A DNA stretch of 64,000 nt, taken from Panopea generosa. Lineage: Eukaryota; Mollusca; Bivalvia; Adapedonta; Hiatellidae. Below, piece by piece: positions 11,947-22,972 of the stretch. Location: assembly GCA_029582155.1 (NCBI GenBank), contig CM055901.1, positions 7,482,874-7,546,873 of the forward strand, written 5' to 3'. Position 1 is the stretch's first letter, and each line of letters starts with the position of its first letter. The notes under the pieces are model-generated. The model searched no databases and was not told the origin of the DNA. It worked only from the letters and a program-made list of their open reading frames with translations. Position numbers and translations under genes: made by a program.

Positions 11947-14900
11947 ACTGTAAACCACAATGCCTTTGCCCGTGCCTTGCAGAATTATAGATTTTTCTAT
12001 TCTTCTGTTTGGACTTTAGCATTATTTAAAAAATTGTTTTAGAATCAAACCATGTATGCCATGATAATAAGGAGAGTGACCCACAGACTGCTGTGGGCCT
12101 TCATTGTTTGTTAATGGTGTCATTGACCAGAACAGCAATGGTAGTGTGTCATGTACACCTTCATTAGATAACAAAAATACAGGTCAAACTTGAATTATCA
12201 TTGAGCAAGCATTGAAACTTTTATCATAGGATACTTTTATGTTCAGATGTGGGAGAAAACATTCTTGCATACTGGGCAATGGAAATGTCCAATCACAAAC
12301 AATAAAAATGATTATTTATTTAGTAATGCAATATAATTATAACAGTAGGGGCAAAATTGTTGGGTATGTATGTAAAGGACAAACCCTCTCTTAATATTTA
12401 TTTTGTAACTTGTCTAATAAGTTCAAAAACGAATGAGCACTCATCAATTTATGATCCTTAATTGACGCTTGCTCTAAATCTTTCGTTCCTATATTACTTA
12501 AACAGTGTTGAAGGGAGATAATCTAACATTTTATGTATACCCAACCCTTGTTTTGCCTTGCAGGTGACCTTTGATACATGTTCACAAGATAACACCATCA
12601 CATTTTTTTTTTGGATAAAAATCATGAAATTTTCCCATGATTGTAAAATTGTCAAAGAGTGTGTCATCGACGCTTTGTCAGTGGCCGTACATTGACATCA
12701 TCTGGGAATGTGCTGTAACTAGTCTGCTGACAAACAAAGTGATGCTTAAAACTGATAAATTATTTATGCATTTGCTTTGTTTATTTATTTATTTGTTCAA
12801 CTATTAATCTTTATCACATACTATTAAATGCTATCTGAATAGGTGTAAATGGTGTGTGATCTTCGCTTATCTTTTGTTGACAATAAGCAGACATAACGTT
12901 TAATGCTATTTTATTCATTGGGTTGAAATAGTGATGTAAATTAATACCTAAACACTGGATAATAACCACTGATAATACCTGAATGAAGAACAATGTAACA
13001 CCCAAAGATATTCATCTTTCACATATATTTGTATCACCCGATATCGAGAGATATCAGATTGGTGCCCAGATACAGACTTTAGAGCCCATTGGGTCTGGTA
13101 ATGGTTGCTAAGTTCGGCTATTGACACTTTTAATCCATGTCGAAGCTTATCAAAGGTCACACGGATGATCTGGTTAACTAACTAATTTATTCGTCAAATT
13201 ACGAAACTGTTATGGGCAGTCCCCTTGATCAGACATAGATAATGTTAGCAGATTCAAACAATCGCTCCTGTGATAGACATCAAAATATTATTCTTATATT
13301 TCATGATATCACTGTGTTCATAAAACAACTTGAATGTGGGCCAAGTCGCGAACTGGTGACTCTGTATTGTCAGATTGCGATACAAAGGGTGTCACGTTTC
13401 TACGAATGATTACAATGTTTCAAACTAAACCAACCCATGAAAGTACAGCTACCCATTTCCATTGTCGGCTTTTATTGGCTGCTATTATAACATGGTCATT
13501 ATTTTGTCTTATCTCGTCGAGAATCCCGGTGCATTAGAATAATCATGTGCATGCTTAATGTCCATTTTGAGTTTTATGATTTTAAAACACTACGCATCTT
13601 TAAATTGTCTTACATGTCCATTTGAGCGAACTAATTGACCTAAAAACATGAAATTCAACCGTAGCGTCTCAATCTTTTGAGACTTTTGTCCGTTATTGAA
13701 AAGACAAAACCGCTATAGCAGATAAGAGTTTTGTATACAAAATTGTTAAAAAAATAATTAGTTACTTTTAAAGTTAATTTTAAGTTGTTTTTCCGCTATG
13801 CACACAGAAAGTGACCGCATTGACAGAAGATAGTTAAATTGATCAAAGATGCACTGAGAAGTTGAAAGCAGTAAAATGGATTTGAGTGTTTTAATTTTCT
13901 ATAGCCATTACGCTCCGCTGCTCTGAATTTGATTGAGCTTATGTTTATGGCTCCTTGTCATGATATTGTTATGCATAGGTATTAATGCTAGTCATTATAG
14001 AAGTGTATATCGTAGAACACCCAATAGGCGAGTGACACCCGATACCCATGTAAACTGTCATCTAAACAGCAGTAGTGACTCTGTGAGGTCAAAGAGCGAT
14101 CAGTTAGATCTTAGTACCAAACGTTTATGTTTCATGCCTTGTTCAAGGTGACAGAAGTTTTTGTCTCTGTGTGTCATTCTCGCACAACTTTAATGGTCAT
14201 TATAGTGGAGAGATAGCATTGATGACACGTCGTAGTTTGTAACTGTTTCGCCCTTTCGGCAACTGTTAAAACAATAAACCTATTCAGACATTGTGATGTT
14301 TTTTCAGACAATATTACAAAACTTTTCATGTATCTCTAAAGAAACTGTCATAATTTTGAGCTGACTAAATGGTGAAAAGGTTATCGCAAGTCTCATACTC
14401 TGGCAGGTTATTTGTCATAAATTTAAACAAAACGATTTGAATGTTAAACAGCAATTAGCCACTGTATATAGCTTACTGAGATTTAAATCTACTTGAGGCT
14501 TTCCAATTGTCTGTTTGAAGGTGATTCATTCATTTGTTCTCCAAACTGGTGCGCAGTGTTAACAAAGTTAGCAAACATTCCACTAGTTTTTCCATTCTAA
14601 GTTTAAAACCTCCCTATCCGGAATTGAAAAAAATTGATTAAATCAAAACCCCTGGATTTTATAATATATGAGAATAGCACAATATCAGCTCGTTTGGAAC
14701 GAAGAGCCATCTAAGTACAATTTTAGATGGATCTGGCTAACTCACATACATCATGTCATCAACATAATGTGTTGAGAGACATTGTGATTATTGAATCTGA
14801 AAATATTCATTATTTTTTAAATTTTATTTTATATACATTAAGTCAAAGTGGCAACATTTTGGGAAATAGTGATTTTCTCCATGCACTTCTCCTAATGCAG

Positions 14901-15160
14901 CACTTTTATCATTCACTCATAAAACTTCTGTCACAAAAATTAATTTCACTTCTTCATTTTAAATTCATGAGTAAAATAGGATCATTTTGCCTCCTACATT
15001 TACTGTGACACAGAGTAATGACCCGGACAATGATTAGTTACTCAATGGTTCAATGCCCTTAAGGGTAAATTAACAAATGATTAGAACCATGATGTAAATG
15101 CTGATGACCTAATATCAGAATATGTCAACCCTGTCTTATCTACATACCAAATAGTATTTT
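11947..15160. other. single-copy-looking region, no gene proven
   Basis: There are short ORFs only. One at 13334-13537 (+) has a true ATG, 67 codons and a hydrophobic C-terminal part. Another open frame ends at 14151 (first ATG 13960, 63 codons) and reads as a hydrophobic leader followed by a basic region. Neither has convincing gene structure or a recognised family. Confidence 0.3.
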
Positions 15161-15164
15161 TAAC

Positions 15165-15440
15165 TCGACTATTCTATAAATAGGGGAGTTTTTGTACCTG
15201 CTTCAGTGTCAGCATCTGCGTAAGTGTCCCACGCGGGTCAACGTTTTTGTGAAGTTATATGGATGCAATCTACTTTTTTTATCACCAGTAAAACGCCATG
15301 CCATATATAAACTGATGTGTTGATAATGGTATTCAACTAGTTTATTTGAACTGCTGTGTTGTTGACTTAGGGGAAAAAAGATTAATGTGGCCAGTATTCT
15401 AACTTTTGACCTGATTTTCAAAGTTAAAATTATGCTCCTC
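15165..15440 (+). repeat. degenerate dispersed bivalve repeat
   Basis: The opening AACTCGACTATTCTATAAAT then AGGGGAGT resembles the common bivalve repeat start 'ACTCGACTATTCGAAGAATAGGGGGAG', and GTGTCAGCATCTGCGTAAGT resembles its 'GCGTCGGCGTCGGCGTC' part after decay. The end is ill-defined. Confidence 0.4.
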
Positions 15441-16104
15441 TAATGTTGTGAAGTTTGAATGTTCCCTTTCTTAAAGTTTGTTATAAAGATGAGTGTCTAG
15501 AAAATGGTACAGCCACACTGTATGTATGTCACTTTCCATGAGACAGTGACCAGACAAATAGGGACGCCCCTATACGCTTACAAAACCTTAATCATAGGTC
15601 TCGGTCTAAATTTGTTGATTTAATTTTACTGAGTCTTGTTAGCTTTAATTTATTGTATATATAGCATGTTGATAAAGATGATTATAGTTTTTATGGGTCT
15701 GATTAATGGCAAAATAGACTTGTTAGAGGGTTTGATTTCGTTTAATCAAATGTTTAACTATGTTTTTCATGTGTTGATACAAATTCCAGTAGGGCTTGTT
15801 TGAAATCTGAGCCATGTCTTCACAGAGGTAAACTGTTTGACTACTGGTGAAGAAATAAGTTTCTTTTATATGGATGGAAATGGGTTTAAAGTTGATGTAT
15901 TTTAATTGTCTGGCTTGGAACTTTTAGTTTTTGTTGAATTGTTATAATAGAAAGAATTGGAGATCTGGAGACATTTAGTAGTGGAGTTCATGTGTACTAA
16001 CTACAGTAAAAATAAATTCTCGCTGAATTTTTATAAGACTCTTCCAGTTTAGGTTACAGACCATTCTTTTATGTTTAAGTAGATACTAATTTATTTTATG
16101 ATTA

Positions 16105-16255
16105 TGAAGAAGGCTCCAACGTTATATAAACTGCTCTTCAGTCTGCTTCCTAGGTATAACCAGTACTAAATATTGTTATTCAAGCATCAGGTTGGGTGGG
16201 GGGTCGAACCTGCAACCTCTGGCATGAGCCTCCACCACATTACCACACTGCTTAA
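16105..16255 (-). mobile_element. tRNA-derived SINE remnant
   Basis: On the minus strand: 'GTGTGGTAATGTGGTGGAGGC', then AGAGGTTGCAGGTTCGACCC (B-box-like), then a tail containing GGTTATACCTAGGAAGC. The phrase GTAGAACCAGTACT/TATAACCAGTACT links it to the element at 39845-40020. Confidence 0.55.
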
Positions 16256-16306
16256 ATCATCATATAAGTCAAATTAAGTGACTGAACGGCTAGCATTCAT
16301 ACTGTG

Positions 16307-16405
16307 AGCTACTGACGTCAAACTAATGACGTCAACCTACTGACGTTGATCTGCTGACATCAAGTTAATGACGTCGAGCTACTGACATCGATCTACTGAC
16401 ATTGT
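16307..16405. repeat. 14-bp tandem array of CRE-like motifs (7 units)
   Basis: TGAC motifs lie exactly 14 bp apart at 16313, 16327, 16341, 16355, 16369, 16383 and 16397. The first two are perfect TGACGTCA palindromes; the rest are TGACGTTG, TGACATCA, TGACGTCG, TGACATCG and TGACATTG. TGACGTCA is the consensus site for CREB/ATF bZIP factors. Whether any gene uses the array is unknown; it may simply be a short satellite. Confidence 0.85.
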
Positions 16406-16719
16406 CGGAACCCATAAAGGATTATGTTTCTTCATTTTCCACCTGTTATATGCAATAGGGATGATTGGAATGTATGCTAGCTGGCTGATCTGGGTCTACA
16501 TTGTTTACAGGTGGCATTAGTAACATGAACAAGAGGCTCGGTGCTAACATTTACTTACTTAACTGCTACTTGTCTAAACCTTCAGAAACATTTTTACTGA
16601 AGACGCTAACATCTATGTCCATTTCCTTCACACCACTGTGTTCTTGCATTGGAATCCAGCTTGGTTTAAAAGTTTATATTGTATTATTGAAGCTTGGGCG
16701 AATTAACTTCAAACTTCTT

Positions 16720-16905
16720 CAAAATAATGTTGTTGTATGGTGTTTAGCATCGCTTTCAACAATTTTTCAGTCATCGCGACGGTGTCTACTTAAGACAGTA
16801 TTCTGAGCACTGTCACACTGGAGCATCATGCCGCAGACACATGGTATGATACCCCACCAAGTCACATTATACTGACACCGGGCCGACCAGAACTAGAACT
16901 CTCCT
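16720..16905 (-). mobile_element. SINE body/tail, 'GGTCAGCCCGGTGTCAGTATA' family
   Basis: On the minus strand it reads CTGGTCGGCCCGGTGTCAGT, ATAATGTGACTTGGTGGGGT, then GTGTCTGCGGCATGATGCTC. This is the same family text as the SINE at 26836 and the fragment at 32145. The tRNA head is missing. Confidence 0.6.
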
Positions 16906-16999
16906 CTTCAAAATAAAAAAAAGTAAACAAGAGTTCTTATACCTTAGATATTAACTGAACATGTGATCATAGTAGTGATAATTTGAAGCTTCTGCGCTA

Positions 17000-17764
17000 C
17001 CAGGGTATAACTGGGTAAAATAAATCAACATAAATAGTCCCAATATGCGAAAGCAGGTGAACAGTCTTAAAGGTCAAATATTTATCTGTCTGAATAGGTC
17101 AGTTACAAATTAAAATACTGTGAGCACTTGGATTTTTAACCAGTTTTTCAAAATCAGGTTAATAGATTGACAGATGTCGGTTAGCAGGCACAGGGATGAT
17201 CATCAAACTTTTGGTTTCCGTTCAATAACTTTATTTAAGATTGAACCATTTTGATGAAACTTTGTACATAAGTACTATTATATTTTAACGTAAAATAGGA
17301 ATGAACTATTTGAATGAAACTTAATGCTTAGATAGCTAATATCAAGACAATAGTTAGGATTTGATTATTATTAAAAATAGCAAAATTGTTTCTGCTCATG
17401 TTTTAAATGACTAAATGTATTAAAACTGAATGTGTTCTGAGTAATGTGTGTTTATTTTTCTAGTACAGTAAATATTCATTTAGTCTCAGATGTGATACTT
17501 GTTTTAATTAAGTGAATTACCATGTATTACAATGCTCTAACTTTTCATGGAATTTCCCGGTATCTCTCGTTTCTTTATTAATGTAGTTGTTTAAATTGAT
17601 TTAGCAGTTAACAAATAACTTATCTAAGACTGATTATCTCATACATGTACCAGGTGGAACTGAATGAGAGAGAAATTCTTGTATGTCCATTCACACAAAC
17701 ATGTTGAAGACTGTTAACTTTTGATAGGTAGAGCATTTTTAAAGGCAGATCCACGATTTTCAGC
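17000..17764. other. no gene seen
   Basis: AT-rich sequence. About 17215-17345 has repeated text of the type TTTTGATGAAACTTTGTACA and TTTGAATGAAACTTAATGCT, similar to the dispersed repeat at 1-320, so it is probably a remnant of that family. Confidence 0.35.
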
Positions 17765-18020
17765 CAATGGTACTGTAGTGGGTGGGGGACCACAGCCATT
17801 GGTACCCTAGGGGGCCGGGGACCACAGCCATTGGTACCATGGCGTAGGGGGACCACAGCCATTGGCACTGTAGGGGACCAGGGACCACAGCCATTGGTAC
17901 CATGACAGTTGGGGACTTCAGCCATTGGTCCTGAAGGGAGTAAGGGGATCACAGCTTTTAGTACTCTAGGGGGATGGGAGATCATAGCCATTTATATCAT
18001 AGGGGGTGAGGGACCACTGC
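17765..18020. repeat. about 31-bp minisatellite, about 8 degenerate copies
   Basis: The core GGGGACCACAGCCATTGGTA recurs with variable spacers (CCCTAGGGGGCC, CCATGGCGTAG, CTGTAGG). Copies decay toward the right end. The 123-codon minus-strand reading across it, rich in Pro and Gly, is a repeat artefact. Confidence 0.85.
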
Positions 18021-18820
18021 AGATAATGTAAATCACAAAAGGGTCTTACACTACTGAATGTAATACATAAAACTGAGTGACAGTAATAAATTATACTTTG
18101 CAGATTTTATTTTGAAAATTTCGAGAATTGTGAATAATATAAGACCATGTTGCATGACAAATATAAAACTAGATATTGTTCATCAATTGAAACATTACTC
18201 TTCAAGATCTGAATGTGTTTTGGAAAATATAGGAAAAGCACACTGCCATTATCTCCCTTTAATACCAAATGTGGGTCTATAATATATAGAGGAAATTTCA
18301 GAAGGACCTGGACTCCCTGTCATTATCCTCTTAATCTGCTGGTGTCTGCCAATCAAGGTTTAGACTTGTTCAGTTTTTTTTTTACTATCTTAAAACTTAT
18401 CCAACACTGATGTAGAATTTGAAACTGGAGGAGATGAAGTGTTCCAACTGTCATAGTATCAACTGGACGTCCAGATAAGTACATGGGTATCCAACAGATT
18501 GTCACGCGGCTCCAGCTGTAACTTGCATCTTGTGGATTGTGATAATGCTTACATAACTCTGACTGATTACAATGTTCAGATCACATTGGACACATTGACA
18601 TTCCCAGGCCTCATATCTAACTACTGTGTAATTATCTCTATCAAAATGTTCAAACAAGGGTGTTTAAAAGGATTAGGCCGCTATATACTGCAAGTGTTAT
18701 TACACAAGTTGCAGGATTTCAATAACCTGTGATTATCTTGAAAATTTTCTGTAAGGCTAAAGTCTGGTGAGCAGTATGTCTATGTGATATTGACCCTTGG
18801 TCACAAGTACCTTACATTCA
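18021..18820. other. no gene proven
   Basis: Two short plus-strand open frames (18213-18410 and 18499-18732) match nothing I recognise and have no clear splice borders. Confidence 0.3.
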
Positions 18821-19050
18821 CCCCCCCCCCCCCCCCCCCCCCCCCATTTTGAAAAGGTTCAAAGCCCTTGAATTCGCAGTGGGGGGTGGGAGTCAGTAAA
18901 AATCAATACAAAAAACCACAGATTGGTATCATCATCATCATCAGCACCACCAGTAGCAGAAGTCGTGGGTGGGGGGGGGGGGGAGTCAATAAAAATCAAT
19001 GCAAAAACCACAGACTGGTATCATCATCACCACCACCAGTTGCAGAAGCA
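18821..19050. repeat. poly-C tract plus 93-bp tandem duplication with poly-G
   Basis: A run of about 25 C at 18821-18845 is followed by two copies of a 93-bp unit (agtca[g/a]taaaaatcaat at 18891 and 18984) that share CACAGA[T/C]TGGTATCATC and a CAT/CAC trinucleotide stretch, with a 14-base G run between them at about 18969. Confidence 0.8.
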
Positions 19051-19747
19051 CAAGTTTTGTAAGCTAAATGCATCACATTTAAACACCAATCTTTTGTTTC
19101 ACCAACACATTTACAAATTATAACAGTAATGTCATTTACTTTCACTTTGGCAAATCATGACATTAAAAAAAATCTTGATATCCTTACAATTTGCAAAAAC
19201 TATTTGATAGTTTTAATAAGTTGCAGTATCATCGACAGAAAAGGGAAGGAAACATGTTGACTCGCGACTTTGTATCAATGTGAGATTGTCCCGTTTATTG
19301 GAAACACTTGATATTGATGTTTTGTCACTGTTATAAACTTCTCTTGTTATGTATATAAACAGTACATCTCTCATAGTATATAAATAGTACTACAGATAGT
19401 ATTTGTTACTATTCCCGGTACATAACAATTGACATGATTTTACCGTCTGTGGTAGTCACAAAGTTGTCAAAGATAACGTTATCGCTCTTTCCCACAGTTT
19501 TTTATCATCTCAAGTTTATCTAAGTAGGGCAATATTAAAATTATATCTGTGACCTTCAAGATTAGTTATCAGAAGAAATATTTCGACAGTTTCTTTGTAA
19601 TCAGGAAGTTCGATACATTGTACCTGCACGTAATGTCACAAAGTTTTTCCTAGAAGAGAAAATAAAACTATAACTATTTTCATTGTTGATTTGGTTTTTC
19701 GAAAAATTGGCTTACCTTGAACTTTTTGTTAACATTTTTTTTACCAG

Positions 19748-19948
19748 TTGTCGTGTCACGTCATGTCACAGATACCTGTCAACAGAGAAGATCCTGGATG
19801 GATCAAGCTGATTACTCACAGATTGCCTGGGTCTACATTATGTAGCTCTCAGTCTGTAGATTCTGATGAAGTAGTCCAGCAGAATGTAATAACACAAAGA
19901 ACCATACTACTGCAGGCAGTGGTCACGGTCTTGAAAACATTAATATGA
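19748..19948 (+). CDS. candidate coding exon (unrecognised), terminal if real
   Basis: The stretch begins directly after a strong splice-acceptor-like sequence (AACATTTTTTTTACCAG ending at 19747) and stays open for 66 codons to a TGA at 19946. The reading frame is closed by a TAA at 19730-19732, just upstream of the acceptor, which is what an intron-exon border would look like. The predicted peptide is mixed in composition (Asp, Glu, Gln, Arg and hydrophobics), unlike the repeat translations elsewhere, but I do not recognise its family. No partner exons were identified. It could equally be a chance ORF; an overlapping 132-codon open frame exists on the minus strand. Confidence 0.22.
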   Translation: MSCHVMSQIPVNREDPGWIKLITHRLPGSTLCSSQSVDSDEVVQQNVITQRTILLQAVVTVLKTLI

Positions 19949-20376
19949 GAAAGGTTGTGGGAGAACAATTCATTTTCAGGTCTGCCTTCACCTGTAACAC
20001 TGGATATGCCATATACATGTTTACCTTCAATGTCATTGAAAATGTTGTTATATCCCATTAAAAAAAAAATTCTATAATTATGTTTTATCAGTTGTTTTGA
20101 TGCAAAGAGAGCACATCTGGATAAATTTGCATAGTTTGTGTGGATGGTCACATGCGTGTGGGTATTGTCACTGACAGAATGCACATGGGTAAGCGGATAT
20201 CTTGCTTGCATCATAAGAGATAACAGATACACCAGAGCTTGTGTCATATTTATATAAGTATGAGCCGAAGAGTACACTTTTTGTATTGCATGCTCAGTGA
20301 CAGCTGGAACATAAAATGGATTTGTGTTGTTTTATCTACTTCAAACCAGATTTTGTTTTTTGTATATTGATTATGG

Positions 20377-20610
20377 GTAGTCAGTTGAATTTAATTGCTA
20401 CTTGACAGCTAATCAGTAAGATAAAGTACTACAGTTTGTTATAGGTAGTCAGTTGAATAAATTGCTACTTGACAGCTAATCAGTAAGAACAAGTACTACA
20501 GTTGGTTATGGGTAGTCAGTTGAATTTAATTGCTACTTGACAGCTAATCAGTAAGAACAAGTACTACAGTTGGTTATGGGTAGTCAGTTGAATTTAATTG
20601 CTGCTTGATA
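20377..20610. repeat. 67-bp minisatellite, about 3.5 copies
   Basis: GGTAGTCAGTTGAAT starts at 20377, 20444, 20511 and 20579. Each copy continues with TTGCTACTTGACAGCTAATC and AAGTACTACAGTTGGTTAT. The last copy is truncated where the next satellite begins at about 20612. Confidence 0.9.
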
Positions 20611-20611
20611 G

Positions 20612-20927
20612 TTAATCACAAAGTCTGAAAAAGTGTTTCACATGCTAAGTACCAACAAAATCTGAACAGGTGTTTCACATACTAAGTACCAACAAAGTCT
20701 GAACAAGTGTTTCACATGCTAAGTACCAACAAAGTCTGAACAGGTGTTTCACATGCTAAGTACCAACGAAGTCTGAACAAGTGCTTAACATGCTAAATAC
20801 CAACAAAGTCTGAACAAGTGTTTTACATGCTAAGTACCAACAAAGTCTGAACAAGTGTGTTTTACATGCTAAGTACCAATGAAATCTGAACAAGTATTTT
20901 ACATGCTAAGTACCAACGAAGTCTGAA
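20612..20927. repeat. 37-bp satellite array, left block
   Basis: About eight units of AAGTCTGAACAAGTGTTTCA plus CATGCTAAGTACCAAC. The block ends abruptly within a unit (GTCTGAA at 20921-20927), where the 2-kb TIR element begins. The array resumes at about 22973. Confidence 0.93.
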
Positions 20928-22972
20928 TTCTCCAATTCGAAAAGGTGAACTCTCGCTCTCGTGCGTGACGAGATCTGTGCGTGACTTCGAGCTCAGGGGA
21001 ATCGCGTCACATCATAACAAACTGTAGTGGTGCTTCTGACAGTAGTTAATTACAACAAAGTCACATAAAACAGCCATAAAAAGAATAAAAACAATACAAG
21101 ATATGAATGAAAATAAAATAAATAAGTTTCTCATGATAAAATAAAATTACTTTTAATCGTTTTGTGCGTGTTTGTATACTTTAATTAATGCTTGATTTAT
21201 GGTGATGGGTGGGGTAATTTGTAAACTTGAGAAGTTTTGTATTATTTTTTTTATCAATATCCCTACTATCATTTACAAATAGGGAATGGTTATAATTTAT
21301 TCGTACAACCAAATTGAGGTTTCGTACAACACATATGTTAATGCATAAACTTTACAGTGTTTCACACCATGATTAGGTGTCACAATCATTTACTTACGGT
21401 ATTTGTTTGTAGTGTGTGATAGTATTGGATTGTTAATATTTGGGGTTGAAACGTAACTAAAATACATTTTATTTTGTTTATACATTTATTGCATTAACGA
21501 GAAATTTGGTATATTTATTGTAAATTTACACCATATACTATGGACAAAAATCACACAAAATAATATACATACAATTTTGATTTTATCATATTTACAACAT
21601 TTATGTATATCACATTGTAATGCATGACCACGAAGAGATATATTTGCTTTCTTTAATAAAAGTGTATTTGTGAAACTCAGAAAATTTCAATTTGTGACAA
21701 AAAACTGCATCCCTGGTATATATTCTTCCAAGAAGATAAATAGAATGATACACATTCACCTGCTGTCATACCAAGGTACTATATAAAATGTAAAAAATTG
21801 GTCATTTTGGAAAGATATACACGGAAATGGTACGTCCTCCCCGTAACGTCTGCCTCCTCCTCCCCCACCTGCATAAACATTCTATTTTTTTAATTTATAG
21901 AATCAATTTCACTTTTTTTCAATGTATTTTATGTTTGCAGAGTGCATCTAAGATATGAATAATTTATCCAAAATAGAAATGAACAAAAATTTAGAGATTT
22001 TGTTTAATGTCGCTCTAATATAGGGGATGAACATAACAAAAAGGGGACGGACGTTTCATAATTTCTTACCATTGGTATTACCACATGGTGTGACTGTAGT
22101 GTTCATGAATTATGAAAGCTCAGCAGGATGCCAGTAAATGGGCAGTAGCATACATTGTGTGCAATATGCCTGTAGGCAAATAAATTCCATATGACACTAT
22201 CCATCAAAGGTTAAAAAATCCTATTTGTCTAGGTAATCCTTATAACTCTGTTTGATCCTAGACTGTCACTGTTGGGCTCTTTTGAAATAGTGTAAAATGT
22301 AGAACATGGTGGAACTTTACTTCTCACACACAACAATAGTCATCCGACGGCATTTTAATTGAACTGAAATAAAATTCATATAACAATAATCTTAAGTCAC
22401 TAATAAATAGTTGATGAGTAAAAAAATAAAATAAAATAAATATTATGAAACAGGTACAGTACAATAACACGGGAATGTTCGTTTCTGTGTTGAAACTAGA
22501 TTACTACAACTGGTACAAAACAGTCTCAGAGACGGAGTTTTAAATTTCTAACGCGTCTTTATATATCTATAATGAATTATGTTCTTGAAACAAATTAAGT
22601 AATTTCTTCTGCAAGAATAAATTTTTCTTAATAATTTACACTTATATACCACACACACACACACCATTTTACATTGTGCTAACACCACCCACTTACAACA
22701 GTAATAAAAGTCACAATAAAAAGGTAATCATTATCAACAACGACATCATTTCTTATGTTCATCATTGATACTAGCATATTCTCTCAAATTAAACTTTATT
22801 AAACTGCTTTTATAAATATTTGTGTTGTTAATGTATGAAAATTCAATTTACTTACGTGAAATCTACATTGTTTCAGCAGCGACCGCAGTGAAATGAATTC
22901 CCCTGAGCTCATAGTCTCGCGCGAAATCTCGGTCTCGCACGCTACGAGAATTCGGGATTTCGAAGAGGTCAA
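20928..22972. mobile_element. 2-kb non-autonomous DNA transposon with long imperfect TIRs, inserted in satellite
   Basis: The two ends are inverted copies over roughly 80 bp. GAGCTCAGGGGAAT at 20989-21002 is exactly matched in inverse at 22897-22910, at 61-62 bp from each outer end, and TTCGAAA lies near both termini. The TIRs are CpG-rich (CTCTCGTGCGTGACGAG), in contrast to the AT-rich interior. The outer termini read TTCTCC and, inverted, TTGACC. The interior has no ORF that could be a transposase, so the element depends on enzymes made elsewhere. The satellite unit is interrupted at both borders, proving insertion into a pre-existing array. The target duplication is too short or decayed to call, so the superfamily is open. 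Confidence 0.82.

Noticed and set aside
13933..14151. Possible secreted neuropeptide-like precursor (hydrophobic leader, Lys-Arg site, C-x3-C end)
   Set aside because: The open frame starts at TTG after a stop; the first ATG (13960) cuts the hydrophobic leader, an upstream out-of-frame ATG precedes it, and the end may read into a donor-like AAG|GTGACA. Too weak to call.
19849..20277. 142-codon minus-strand ORF
   Set aside because: It begins at GTG (132 codons from the first ATG), has no recognised domain and no splice or promoter evidence, and overlaps the better-bordered plus-strand candidate exon. Kept only as a note.
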